A stretch of DNA of 64,000 nucleotides from positions 1 to 64,000 of the forward strand of contig NZ_BAGF01000151.1 of the NCBI RefSeq assembly GCF_000308755.1, given 5' to 3'. This document shows, in pieces, positions 20,001 through 32,000 of this stretch. Made by a program: the position numbers and the translations under genes. Within the stretch, counting starts at the first letter, position 1; every line of letters begins with the position of its first letter. This stretch comes from Nocardia pneumoniae NBRC 100136 (lineage in GTDB: Bacteria > Actinomycetota > Actinomycetes > Mycobacteriales > Mycobacteriaceae). A model generated the notes under the pieces. It did no database searches. It saw only the letters and a list, made by a program, of their open reading frames with translations, and was not told where the DNA came from.

Positions 20001-23000
20001 AGGGCGCCCGTCCGCGCCTCGATGACGCCCTGGTAGAAGCCCATCCGCCCGAGGTCGCCGGTCGGTCGGCTGCCCGGCGCTGGAGCGAGATCACACAGAT
20101 CGATCACGGAATCGGTGTCGGGGTAGCGAGCCATCAACCTCCGGCCGAGTTGTGCGCCCGCGTCGAAGTCGTCGCGGTCCAACCCACCGGCAGTCTGCGC
20201 GACCCGGACCAGGCGTCCGGGATCGCCGGTCGCGGTAGCCAGCGCCTCGACCAGCGGGTGCGGGGTCCTCGCGTCGTAGACGACGAGGGCTCGCCGAGAC
20301 CGCAGGTCACCGGCGGCCAACGGGAGTTCCCGCCACACCGGAACCAGCAGCCGCCGGTCCGTCCGAGCCAGCTGCAACGCCGGTCCTGGGTCTGCTGCGA
20401 GAGCAGGCTGTTGCACTGCCCGAGGAACAGGCTGCCCCGTGGACGCGGCGTGCGTGGTGGACGCGGGCTGCCCTGTAGACGCGGCCTGCGCGGTGGACGC
20501 GGCCTGCGCCGTGAACATGGGCTGCGCCGTGGACGCGGGTTGCGTGGTCGGCGTGGGTTGCGCCGTGGGCGCGGTCGGCGTGGGCTGCGCCGTGAACGCG
20601 GCCTGCGCGGTCGGCGTGGGCTGATGCACGGGCGCGGGCTGCGCAGATTGCCGCGCTGGTGTGAATTGCACCGGCGTAGTCGGCGCGGCGTGCGTGAGCT
20701 GTGCCGGAGCGGATTCCGGCGCGGGCGCGACATCTGGAATCCAATACCGCTCACGGGCGAACGGATAGGTCGGCGCGGGAATGCGGCGGCGTGGGCCGGG
20801 ATCGCGCACGGTGGCCCAGTCGATGTCGGCGCCGCCGAGCCAGCGCGCGATCCGCGAATCCTCGGCCGCGTCCCGGCCGTCGCGCGCACCGGGCGCGTCA
20901 TCGATCCAGGCGCGAACGGCGGCGCGCAACTGGTCGATGTCACGGGCGACGAACGCGGCGCGAGCACGGCCCGGCTGCCTGCCGACCTGCATGGTGTAGG
21001 CCAGATCGGCGAGGTTCGGCTGCTGCCCGGCGAGGAAACGATTCAGTGCGGCAACGTAATCCGCGAGGCGATCGGAGTCGCGCGCCGACACCGGAACCAC
21101 TTGGCCGCCGCTGAACCGGGTCTCCGGTCGCCGATCCACGTACTCCTCGATCACCACGTTGGCGTTGGCGCCGCCCGCGCCGAACGAGCTGACCGTCGCT
21201 CGCCGCGGACGGGAAGGATCACCCGACGGCCACGGCCGCGGGCTGGTCGGAATCCGGAACGGTGTGGCCGCGAAGTCGATGTTCGGATTGGGCGGTGTGG
21301 CATGCAGCGACGGCACGATGGTCTCGTGGCGCAGCTGCAGCAGCACCTTGGTCAGCGCCGCGACACCGGCCGCCGCCTCGAGATGGCCGACATTGGACTT
21401 CACCGAACCGATCGGCAGCTCGGTCACGCCGACATCACCGAAAACCTTGGCAAGACCCGCGATTTCGATGGGATCACCCAGCGCGGTGCCGGTGCCGTGC
21501 GCCTCGATGTAGGACACCGAAGCCGGGTCGACGCCGCCGACGCGCAGCGCGGAACGGATCACCGCGGCCTGCACGGCCGGGTTCGGCACCGTGAACCCGT
21601 TGACCCGGCCGCCGTGGTTCACCGCGGTGCCTTTGATGACGCCGTAGATGGTGTCGCCATCGGCTTCGGCGTCGGCCAGCGGCCGTAGCACCATCGCCCC
21701 GACGCCCTCACCGGCCACGTATCCGTCTCCGCCCGCGCCGAAGGAACGGCAGCGGCCATCGGTGGAGGCGAACTGACCCTGGCTCAGCGCGACGAACTTG
21801 TACGGATGCAGCGACAGGTTGACCCCGCCGACCACGGCCAGGCGGCATTCGCCGGTGCGCAAGCTCTGGCAGGCCAGATGCAAGGCGGTGAGCGAGGACG
21901 AGCACGCCGTGTCCACCGCGATGCTCGGCCCCTGGAAATCGAGCGCGTGCGACACCCGGTTCGGGATGCTCCAGAACGTCGACCCGGGCAGCGTGCCACG
22001 TCCGAGCCGGGACTCCTCGGCGCCGAACATCTGGTAGGTGCCCCACATGACGCCGACGAACACACCGGCTTCCTCGGGCCGCAGACCGCCGCGGGTCAGG
22101 TCGGCGCGGGTGTGCCCGGCATCTTCCAGTGCCGCCCACGCGGTTTGCAGGAACAGTCGCTCCTGCGGGTCCAACACTTCGGCCTCGCGCGGCGAGATGG
22201 CGAAGAAGAGCGGATCGAAACAGTCGACGTCGTCGAGGAACCCGCCCCACTTGGTGTAGGAGGTGAACGGGTTGTGCCGATCAGGGACGAAGTACCGGGA
22301 ATGATCCCAGCGTTCCGAGGGGATCTCGGTGATGCAGTCGCGGCCTTCGACCAGCACCCGCCAGTACTCGTCGAGTCCGTCCGCACCCGGGTAGCGGCCG
22401 CTGACACCCACGATCGCGATATCCCCGACCGCGTCGGCGCGGTGACCGGAGCTGAAGCCAGCGATCGCACTAGGCGCCACCGGGGCCGTCGACGAGTCGG
22501 CCGATGCGCGTTCGGAGATCACAGAGCGCTGGTCGTTCGGTGGCTGCGGCGTTCGCTGTTCGCTTCTGTCGCTCACGAGTCCGCGGCGATCGGCCGCGCC
22601 ATTCGTCGCAGGCTCGCGGTGCTCGGGTCTGCCGTTCGTCGCGGGCGCGAGGTGGTCTGGTCCGCCGCTCGCCACGGGTGCGTTATTCCGCTGGTGGGGA
22701 CCGCCGTTCGTCGCGGGCTCGTTCCCGTGCCGGTTCGGCTCATCGTTCGTCGCGAGCTGGTGCGCGGGTGTGATGGAGCCGTTGGACATCGCATTCGTTC
22801 CGTCACCGAGTGCGTGGGGAGCGCCGTTCGCCGGAATCCCGGCGCCGTGCCCGGCGGGAGCGGACGTCCGCGCCGCCGCACGCAGAGGCGAATCGCCATG
22901 TCCCTCGGTCGACGGCGGAGCGGACGCCCGTGTAGTCCCCAACTGCACCAGCAGATCGAGGACCGCCCGTGGCGTCGGGTATTCGAAGGCCAGCGTCGCG

Positions 23001-26000
23001 GGCAGCCGGTGCCCGCTCGAGCGCGACAGCTCGTCGCGGATCTCGAGCGCCGCGACCGAGTCCAGCCCGAGTTCGTGCAGCGGGCGATCGAGATCGGCGT
23101 CGGGACCGAGCCCGAGGCAGTGTCGAACCAGCGCCTCCATCTCGGCGGCGAGTCCGGTGACATCGGCTGCGGCCGAATGGTTTTCGATACCAGAAACGGG
23201 CGCGAAGGCGTCCAACAGCACGTCCGGCGCGTCGGCACCGGCCGCGGGCGCCAAGAGCGGAAGAGCGGTCACCGCGCCTGCTGTCGCAGAATCGAAGACG
23301 TGCGACAGCGTTTCGAGGGCCTGCTCGGGGCGCAGCAAGCCGTAGCCGCGCCGGGCCAGCCGCTCCACCGCGCCCCCGGTCAGCCGTTCCATCATCCCGG
23401 TGTCCGCCCACGGACCCCAGGCGATCGACAACGCGGGGGCTCCCGCCGCCCGCCGCAGCTCGGCCAGACCGTCGAGGAAGGCGTTGGCCGCGCCGTAGCT
23501 CGACTGACCCGGCAGGCCGACCACGCCCGCGGCTGAGGAGAACAGCAGGAAGAACCGCAAAGAGCGGGACGCGGTCAGCTCGTGCAGGTGCCAAGCACCG
23601 AACGTCTTCGGCGCGAGCACCCGTCCGACGCGCGCCGCCGTCTGCTCGGCGATCACCCCGTCATCGAGCACACCGGCCAGATGCGCTACCCCGGCCAGCG
23701 GCGGCAGATCGCGGTCGATCCAGTCCAGTGTGGCGGCCACGGCGGCACGATCGGAGACGTCCAGCGATCGCACGCTGATCCGAGCTCCGCGTCCGCGCAG
23801 TTCGGCGAGCACCGACTCCGCCTGCTCGCCGGGCCCCGAACGTCCCGCGAGCACCAGCTCGCGCCACCCTCGGTCGACCAACCAGCGGGCCAGCAGCAAC
23901 CCCACGCCGCCCAGACCGCCGGTGATCAGCACCGTCCCACCGTCCGGCATCGTCGCGCCCCCGCCGGGAACCGCGCCCGGGGAAACGAGCCGCGGCACAC
24001 GCCGACGTCCCCCGCGCAGCGCCAGCTGCCGTGGTCCCGAGGGTGCGAGGACGGCGTCGATCACCGCGTTTGCCTCGGCAAACCGATCCAGATCGATGAT
24101 CCGACAGCCCATTTCGCGTTGCTCCAGCTGGGAACTGCGCGCGAAACCCCACAGCGCGGACTGCTCCGGCGCCACCCGATCGGACGGATCGACCCGCTGA
24201 CCGTCACGCGTGAGCAGCCACACCGCGGGCTCCCCCGCGAGTGCGGCGGCCTGCACGAGATGCACCGCGCCCACCACCAGACTCTCCGCATGCTCTGGCG
24301 CGGGTGCGTCAGCAGGCCCCAACGCGGCCGCGGAGACGATCCCCCGCAACGGTGTGCGGCCGTCGCTCACGGCGCCGAGCAGCGCGCGCACCGCCGCGGG
24401 CACCCCCAGATCCACCTCGAACTCGTCCTCGGCGCGGAAGGCGAAACCGCGCCCGGGCCGCGCCAGCACGCACTCCGCGCCGCGCGCCCGCAGCGCCGCG
24501 GCGAGCGCGTCGGCGAAGTCACCCGTCCCGACGACCAACCAGCGTCCGGTCGCCGCGCCCGGCAGCGCCGATTCGGCGTTCCGCCAGTCGATTCGATAGG
24601 TGTCCGAGGCGGACCGATCATGCGCGGTGTGACCGGACGGCTGCCTGGCGGCGTCCGGCGTGGGTGTCCGCATCACTCGCAATCCCTCCGCGACCAGCAA
24701 CGGACAGCCCTCCTCATCGAGCAGTCGAACATCGGCGACACACAGCTGTGGCGTCTGCTCGACGACGCGCACATGGCCGAATCGAACGGTGCCCGCACCG
24801 GCCGGGACGAGCACCCGGTCCACGGCGAACGGCACCCAGGTGTGGTCCCCCGCGCGCGGCGACATCGCCGCGTACGTGGCTTGGAACGCCGCGTCCAGCA
24901 GGACGGGGTGCACCATGCCGGGACCGGCGTCGGTGTCGGGATCCGACAGCGTCACCAGCGCCTCCCGCTCACCCACGCGAACATCCACGACGCGGCGGAA
25001 CGCCGGGCCGTAGGGCAGGCCCGCGGTGGTCAGCAGCGTGTAGAAGTCCGCGCCGGCAAGGTGATCCGGGCAGCGTCGCAGAATGTCCGCCGGGCTCGCA
25101 CCGGCCGGTGGCCGGTGCTGTCCGGCGAGCACGCGGGCGCGTGCGTGGACGCGCGGTCCCTCGGCGGTCTCGGCCGTCACCAGCACGGCGAAACCGTCGG
25201 TGCTCGGTTCGAACCGCACCCGCACCGGTTGAGGTCCGGTCAGGGTGAGGCTGCTGGTGATCACGAGGTCGTCGATCGCGACGACCTCACCGACGCCCAC
25301 CTCGCGCGCGGCGGCGGCGATGGTGGAGACGAACCAGGCGCCCGGCACGACCACATCCCGATCGACGACATGGTCGGCCAGGTAGCGCGGGGCATCTGGT
25401 CCGAGCGTCAGATCGAAATCGACGGTGCCGCCCGGCAGGTCGGTCCGGACGCCCAGGCGCGCGGGAGTGCTCGCCGCCGGACGCGGTGTGGCGTCGGGCC
25501 GGGACTCGATCCAATACCGCTGCCGCTGGAAGGGATACGTCGGCGCCAGCACCCTCCGGCGGCCGTGTGGCCGGTGGACGTGCTCCCAGTTCACCGGCAC
25601 GCCCGCGACATACAGGTGCGCGAGCGCCGTCATCATCGTCTCGCGGTCACCGCGCCCGCGGCGCAGCGACGCGACGAACCGCGCCGAGTCGCCCAGCACG
25701 CGCCCACCGAGTGTGGACAGGGTCGGCTGGGGACCGATTTCGAGGAACGTGCCGATCCCGAGGTCGGCTATGGCTTGCATGCCCTGGGCGAACCGCACCG
25801 GCTGGCGGGCGTGGCGAGCCCAGTAGTCCGGGGTCAGCTCGCCCGCCCGCAGCGGCGCGCCGGTGAGGTTCGAGACCAGCGGGATCGCCGGATCGGTCAA
25901 CGCCGCCCGGGCCGCCGCCGCGGCGAGATCGTCGAGGATCGGGTCCATCGCCGGGGAATGGAACGCGTGCGAAACCGTCAGCGGTGTGGCTCGAATTCCG

Positions 26001-29000
26001 TTGGAGGCCAAGTCATCCAGAAGAAGATCGAGCGCGGAACCCGGTCCCGCGACGACCACCTGGGCCGGTCCGTTGTATCCGGCGATCGACACCGCGGACC
26101 CATACCGCGTCACCAGCGGCGCGATCTGGTCGGCGGAGGCGTCGACGGCCAGCATCCCGCCACCGTCCGGAAGGCGCTGCATCAGCCTGCCGCGCACCGC
26201 GATCAGCCGCAGCGCGTCCTCCATCGTCATGGCCCCCGCCGCGCAGGCGGCGACGTACTCTCCGACGCTGTGCCCGAGCACCGCGGCCGGGGTGATGCCC
26301 CACGCTCGCCACAGCTGCCACAGCGCCCACTCGACGGCGAACAGCGCGGGCTGGGTGAACACAGTGCGCCGCAACAGGCCCGCGTCGTGGTCGCCGTACA
26401 AGGCGTCCAGGAGGCCGATGCCGTCCTCGATCGGTCCCAGCACCGCGTCGCACTGTCGCAGCGCGTCACGGAAGATCGGTTCGGAATCGAACAGCTCCCG
26501 CGCCATACCCGGGTACTGCGACCCCTGCCCGGTGAACAGCAACGCCACCTTCGCGGTCGCCGCTCGCTCCACCCGCCCGCGGATTCCCTGTCCGTCCCGC
26601 AGACGCTGCGCCGCGGCGGCACCGGTGTCGGCGACTACCGCCAGCCGCTCTTCGAAATGCGTGCGTGCGGTGGCGGCGGTGTAGGCCAGATCGCCGAAAT
26701 CGGCTTGTTCCCGTGCTGTTTCGTCCGCCCACTGGCGCGCCGCGGCGCTCAGGGCGGCTTCGTTGCGGGCCGAGAGCACGAGCACTTGCGCATTCGCCGT
26801 ATCGGATCGCCGCGGCGGCTCGGGATCGCCCTGCCCCAGGATGACGTGCGCGTTCGTGCCGCTCATGCCGAAGGAGCTGACACCTATCGTCGGTTCGTTT
26901 CCGCTTCGCGGCCACTCCCGCGCCTCGCGCACCACCTCCAGCGGCATGTCCGCCCAATCGATCAGTGGGTTCGGCGTGCGGAAGTGCAGGCTGGGCGGGA
27001 TCCGGCCGTGCTGCAACATGAGCACGGCCTTGATGACTCCCGCGACACCCGCGGCCCCTTCGGTGTGGCCGATATTGGTCTTGACCGACCCGATCAGCAG
27101 CGGCTGCGTGCGGCCCGTGCCGTACACCTCGGCCAACGCGGTCGCCTCGATCGGATCGCCGAGCGGTGTGCCCGTGCCATGCGTCTCGACATAGTCCACC
27201 GCGTCCGGCCGGACACCCGCCCTGGCCAGCGCGTCGGCGATAACGCGTTGCTGGGCCGGACCGTTGGGCGCGGTCAGGCCGTTGGATCGCCCGTCGTGAT
27301 TCACCGCGACCCCGCGGACCACCGCGAGCACCCGGTCACCATTGCGGCGGGCCTCCGACAGCCGGGTCAGCACCAGCACGCCACAACCGTCAGCGCGGAC
27401 GTAACCGTTGGCGTCGGCGTCGAAGGCCCGCGACCGGCCGTCCGGCGACAGCGATGCCAGGCGGCAGAAACCGATGGTGGTCTCCGGCGCCAATTGCAGA
27501 TTGACGCCGCCGACCAGCGCCAGATCGCAACGACCCGCGCGCAACCCGTCCCAGGCCGACTGCAGCGCCACCAGCGACGAGGAACACGCCGTATCCAACG
27601 TCACCGCCGGACCCTGCAGCCCGAGCGCGTAGGCCAGCCGTCCGGCCGCGACGCTCGGCGCCGAACCGATCACCGAGTACGCGCCGATTGCGGCCGGATT
27701 CGTGGCCCGGGCGGGTGTTGCGGGGTATTCGCTGAAGCACAGGCCGACGAACACGCCGGTGCGGCTGCCCGCCAGACCGCCCGGTGCGCGGCCGGAGCGC
27801 TCCAGCGCCTCCCAGCTGGTCTCCAGCAGCAGGCGCTGCTGGGGATCCATCGCCCGCGCCTCGGCCGCGCCGATACCGAAGAACGTCGGATCGAATTCAT
27901 CGGCGCCGTCGACGAACCCACCCCACCGCGTGTACATCGTGCCGAGCGCAGCAGGGTCGGGATCGAAATAGGCGTCGATGTCCCAGCGCTGCGGCGGCAC
28001 CTCGGTGATCGCGTCGCGGCCCTGCCACAGCAGATCCCAGAATTCCTCCGGCGTACCGACACCGCCGGGGAAACGGCAGCTCATGCCGACGATCACGATC
28101 GGGTCGTCGTCGGTCCCGAGCTGGTCGCCATCGTCGGACGCGACCTCTATGCGCATAGGGGCGTTCATCACTGACGAGGAACACCGTTGTGGCGCTGAAC
28201 TTTCCGTTCGGTACGACGCTGATGGTGCAGCCGTGGCCGAGGCCGATCGATCCGCCGTGGCGGAGACCGATCCATCCGCGGTGGCCGATATCCGTTGTTC
28301 CGGCGTGGTCGTCACTGGTCGTTCCGCCGTCGCCGACGCGAGTCGTTCCGAAGCGGCGGTGATCGGTTGTTCCGGCGTTGCCCATAGCGGGGGTTCCGCG
28401 CCAGTTGACATCGGTGATGCCGAGATCGGCGCTTCCACAGCGGCGGCTATTCCTCGGACCGGCGCCGTTGAGGTCAGCGATTGCGGCGTGGCCGACACCG
28501 GCGGCTCCAGCGTGTCCGGCAGCCGGTGTTCCGGCGGCGTCGCCGACACCGGGCGTTCTATCGAGGCCGACGCCGACGGTTCCAGCGCACCGTCGACCAC
28601 ACGACCATCGCCCGGCCCAGTCGACTCGTCGACCCCGGTCGGCGCGGGTGCAGATTTGCGCTGCAAGAACCGAGCGATGTCGCGCACGGTCGGATAGTCG
28701 AAAACGAGTCCGGCGGGCAGCGGCATCCCGATTTCGGCGGCCAGCGCGGCACGCAACTCCATCCCGGTGAGCGAGTCGACACCCGTGTCATGCAGCGGCA
28801 GATCGGGATCGAGCTCGCTCGCGCGATCGAGCACTCGCATTGCGACGCGCTGCACGATCGTCTCCCACGGCGCGGAATCGGTCGGCGCTTTTGATTGCGG
28901 CACTGTCGTCGGCGTCGTCGAAACCTCTCCGGCAATGGGTGTCGCTGTAGCGGTTGCTGTTGGGATCGTCGTCCCGGCCGTCACGGGCCCGCTCGAGTTC

Positions 29001-32000
29001 GCGTACCAGCGCTGCGGCACGAAATCGAAGACGCCGGGTGTGGCGCTGTCCAGTCGAAGGAGATGATCCAGCGCCGTGTCCGCGTCGTTCGCATACAGCG
29101 GCGGCAGCCCGCGCCGGGTCAGCCGGGCGGTGATATCCGCTCGGTCGGCGGCCATGCCCACGTCGGCGAACGGCCCCCACGCGATGCTCAACGCGGGCAG
29201 TCCCTCGGCCCGCCGCCGCCACGCCAACGCGTCCAACGCCGCGTTGGCGGCCGCGTAGTTCGCCTGACCGGGCGTGCCGAGCACGCCCGCCACGGACGAA
29301 TAGGTGACGAACAGGTCGAGCGGCTGGTCGCGAGTGAGCTCGTCGAGGTGCCGCGCCGCATGATATTTGGGCCCGAGCACGGTTTCGAATCTCGACCACG
29401 ACTGTTCGGTCACCACGCCGTCGTCGAGGACGCCCGCGCAGTGGACCACGCCACGCAGCGGCGGCAACCCGGATTCCTCGATGCTTCGCAGCAGCGCCGC
29501 GACGGCCGCACGGTCGCTCACATCCGCCTGGCGCGCGGCCACGCGAATACCGCTCGCGCGCAACGATTCCAGCAATTGCGAACCGGCCGCGTCCGGCGCT
29601 CGTCTGCCGACCAGCACCAGATGCCCTGCCCCACGGGCCGCCAGCCAGCGCGCGGCCGCCGCACCGAGACCACCGAATCCGCCGGTGACCAGATAGGTGC
29701 CGTCGGTGAGCCGGTCGCCGCGCCGGGCGGCCACCGGCGCGGCATCCCTGCCGAGCAGCACGACGCGGCCAGGGTGCTCGCGCCGCGACATTGCGCGAAA
29801 TGCCGTGGCGGCGTCATCGATGCCGTGCACTGCGTGCGGCAGCGCATGCAACGCGCCCTGCTCGAACAGCGCCATCACGGTCCGCAAAATCGCGCCGAGG
29901 CGCTGCGGGTCGACGGCGGCCGGATCGAATTCGCGGTGATCGATATCGTGACGTGCGCTCACACGCGTCTGCACCGGATCGATGACATCCACGAACCGTC
30001 CACTTGGACAGAGGATTTCGGCGCCGTGTACGACAAGGTCCCCGCCGAGAGCGTGCACGACGACATCCAGCCCCCGCCCCGCGGTCGCCACCCGGACGCG
30101 TTCGGCCAGCTCATGGTCGCGCCAGGCATCGAGCTGGGTGACCGGCAGACCCGCGTTGTCGGCCCAGCGTCGCAGCGCCGCCGTCGTGAACACCTGCGCG
30201 CCCGCGTGCGCGGCCAGCGCAACCGCGGCCATACCGATCCCGTCGGCGGGCGCGTGCACGAGGACGCGGTCACCGGCCCGCAGCTCACCGACGTCGAACA
30301 ACGCGTGCCAGGCCGTGGTGAAAGCGAACGGCACCGTCGCGCCTTCAGCGAAGGACAGCTGATCGGGCAGCGCGGCGACCAGACGATGATCCACCGTCAC
30401 ATAGCGGGCGAAACTGCCGTTGGCCAGCGCGACAACACGGTCGCCGACCGCGAATTCCGCGACTCCCGCACCGACTGCCACGACCCGTCCGGCGCATTCC
30501 GCGCCCAATGCCGCGGCGGCGTCCGGATGTAAGCCGGAGGCGACCCAGATGTCGTGTGCGTTGAGACCGGTGGCGGCCACGGCGATCTCGACCTCACCGG
30601 TTCCGGGTGCGCGTCGAGCGCCGGATTCCAGGCGCAGCCGGTCGAACTGGCCGGAACGGTGTGCGACCAAACGGTAGTCCTCGGCGGGCGCGGGGCCCGC
30701 CGCGAGGCGCGCGGCCAGCCAATGGCCGTCGCGGATGGCGAACTCGCCTGCCTCGCGTGCGCCGAGCATCCCCTCGGCGATCAGCGCGCCGTCCGTGGGT
30801 TCCTCCGGTAGGTCGAGCAAACGGCAGCCGAACTCCGGGTGTTCGGTCGCCAGCGTGCGCCCGAACCCCCACAGCAGAGCCTGATCGGGGTCAGGTCGGT
30901 CGGCGGCGACGACGCGCTGCGCGTTCACCGTCAGCAGCCACAGTGCCGCGGGCGGACGCCCTGACCCGTCCAGCGCACGGGCCAGCCGCAGGGCTGCGTC
31001 GATGCGCGTCCGGGAGGCGACAGCGGTCCAGGCGAAAACGACGCCGTGCGCCGAACTCGTGTCGGCCATGCCGATCACGGATGCCGGGTCGTCGATGTCC
31101 TCGGGCCGGACGACCACGGTCTGTGCGCCGCGCGCGGCCAGTCCGGCGGCGATGGCGTCGCCGACCGGTCCGTCACTGAAGATCAACCAGCGACCCGCGC
31201 TCGAGCCCCGAACCGGTAGGTCGTCCGCCGCGGGCGTCCAGTCGACGTGATGCAGCAGCTGAGCGATCCTCGACGATTCCGCTTCGGGCGCATGGGGTTC
31301 CGGTTCTGCCACAGGGGTGTTCGCGGCGAGCAGACACACCCCGCTCAGCCGCGCGAGCAGGCGCCCGGACGCGGTGCGGAGTGTGGCGTCACCGACGACG
31401 ACCCGTCCGCCACGCTCGGTCACCCGCACTCGACACCTGACGGTCGTATCCCCGACAGTCGGCCTGCCGAACAATTGAGCACGATCTATAGCCGATGGCA
31501 AGAACAGCGCATCCGCCGACGCGCCGGTCAGCACGACGGTGTGCAGGCAGGCGTCCAGCAGGATCGGATCGAGCGTCGCCGCGTCGTGCTCGGGCAACCG
31601 GAACACCGCTTCGGCCTCGGTGTCGCTGATGCGCCGGAACTCGGTGGCGCAGCGGTAGTCCGCGCCCAAGTGCAGACCCAGTCGCGCCAGCTTCTCGTAG
31701 TAGGCGGGCCATACCCGCGCGTCCGCATCGGTCGTCGCCGCGTCCTCAGCTGTGCCGTCGAACGAGTTCGGCTCCGTGACAGCGAGTTTCGCGTCCGCGA
31801 TCGAAGTTCCGTCGGCGTGGACGATTCGTACGTCGTATCCGTCCGAGCCGAGATCGAGCGTCACCCGCACCGTTGCTTCGGCGGTGACCTCCAACGGCGT
31901 CACCAGCCGCAGCCCCGTGATCACCCAGGTTCCGGGCAGCTGGGCGGCAAGGCCGCTCACCTGGGTGCACAGCCATGCCGCGGGCACGGTCGGCACGCCG

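Noticed and set aside
20439..20624. Small Cys-rich plus-strand frame that looks like a repeat peptide
   Set aside because: It is the antisense reading of the 18-bp linker repeat of PKS1, which gives Cys-Ala-Val-Asp text by chance.
16712..21688. A 1658-residue open frame on the plus strand
   Set aside because: Same reason: antisense shadow of PKS1 with biased composition and no recognisable motif. The frames at 4005-6719 and 23582-28174 are rejected likewise.
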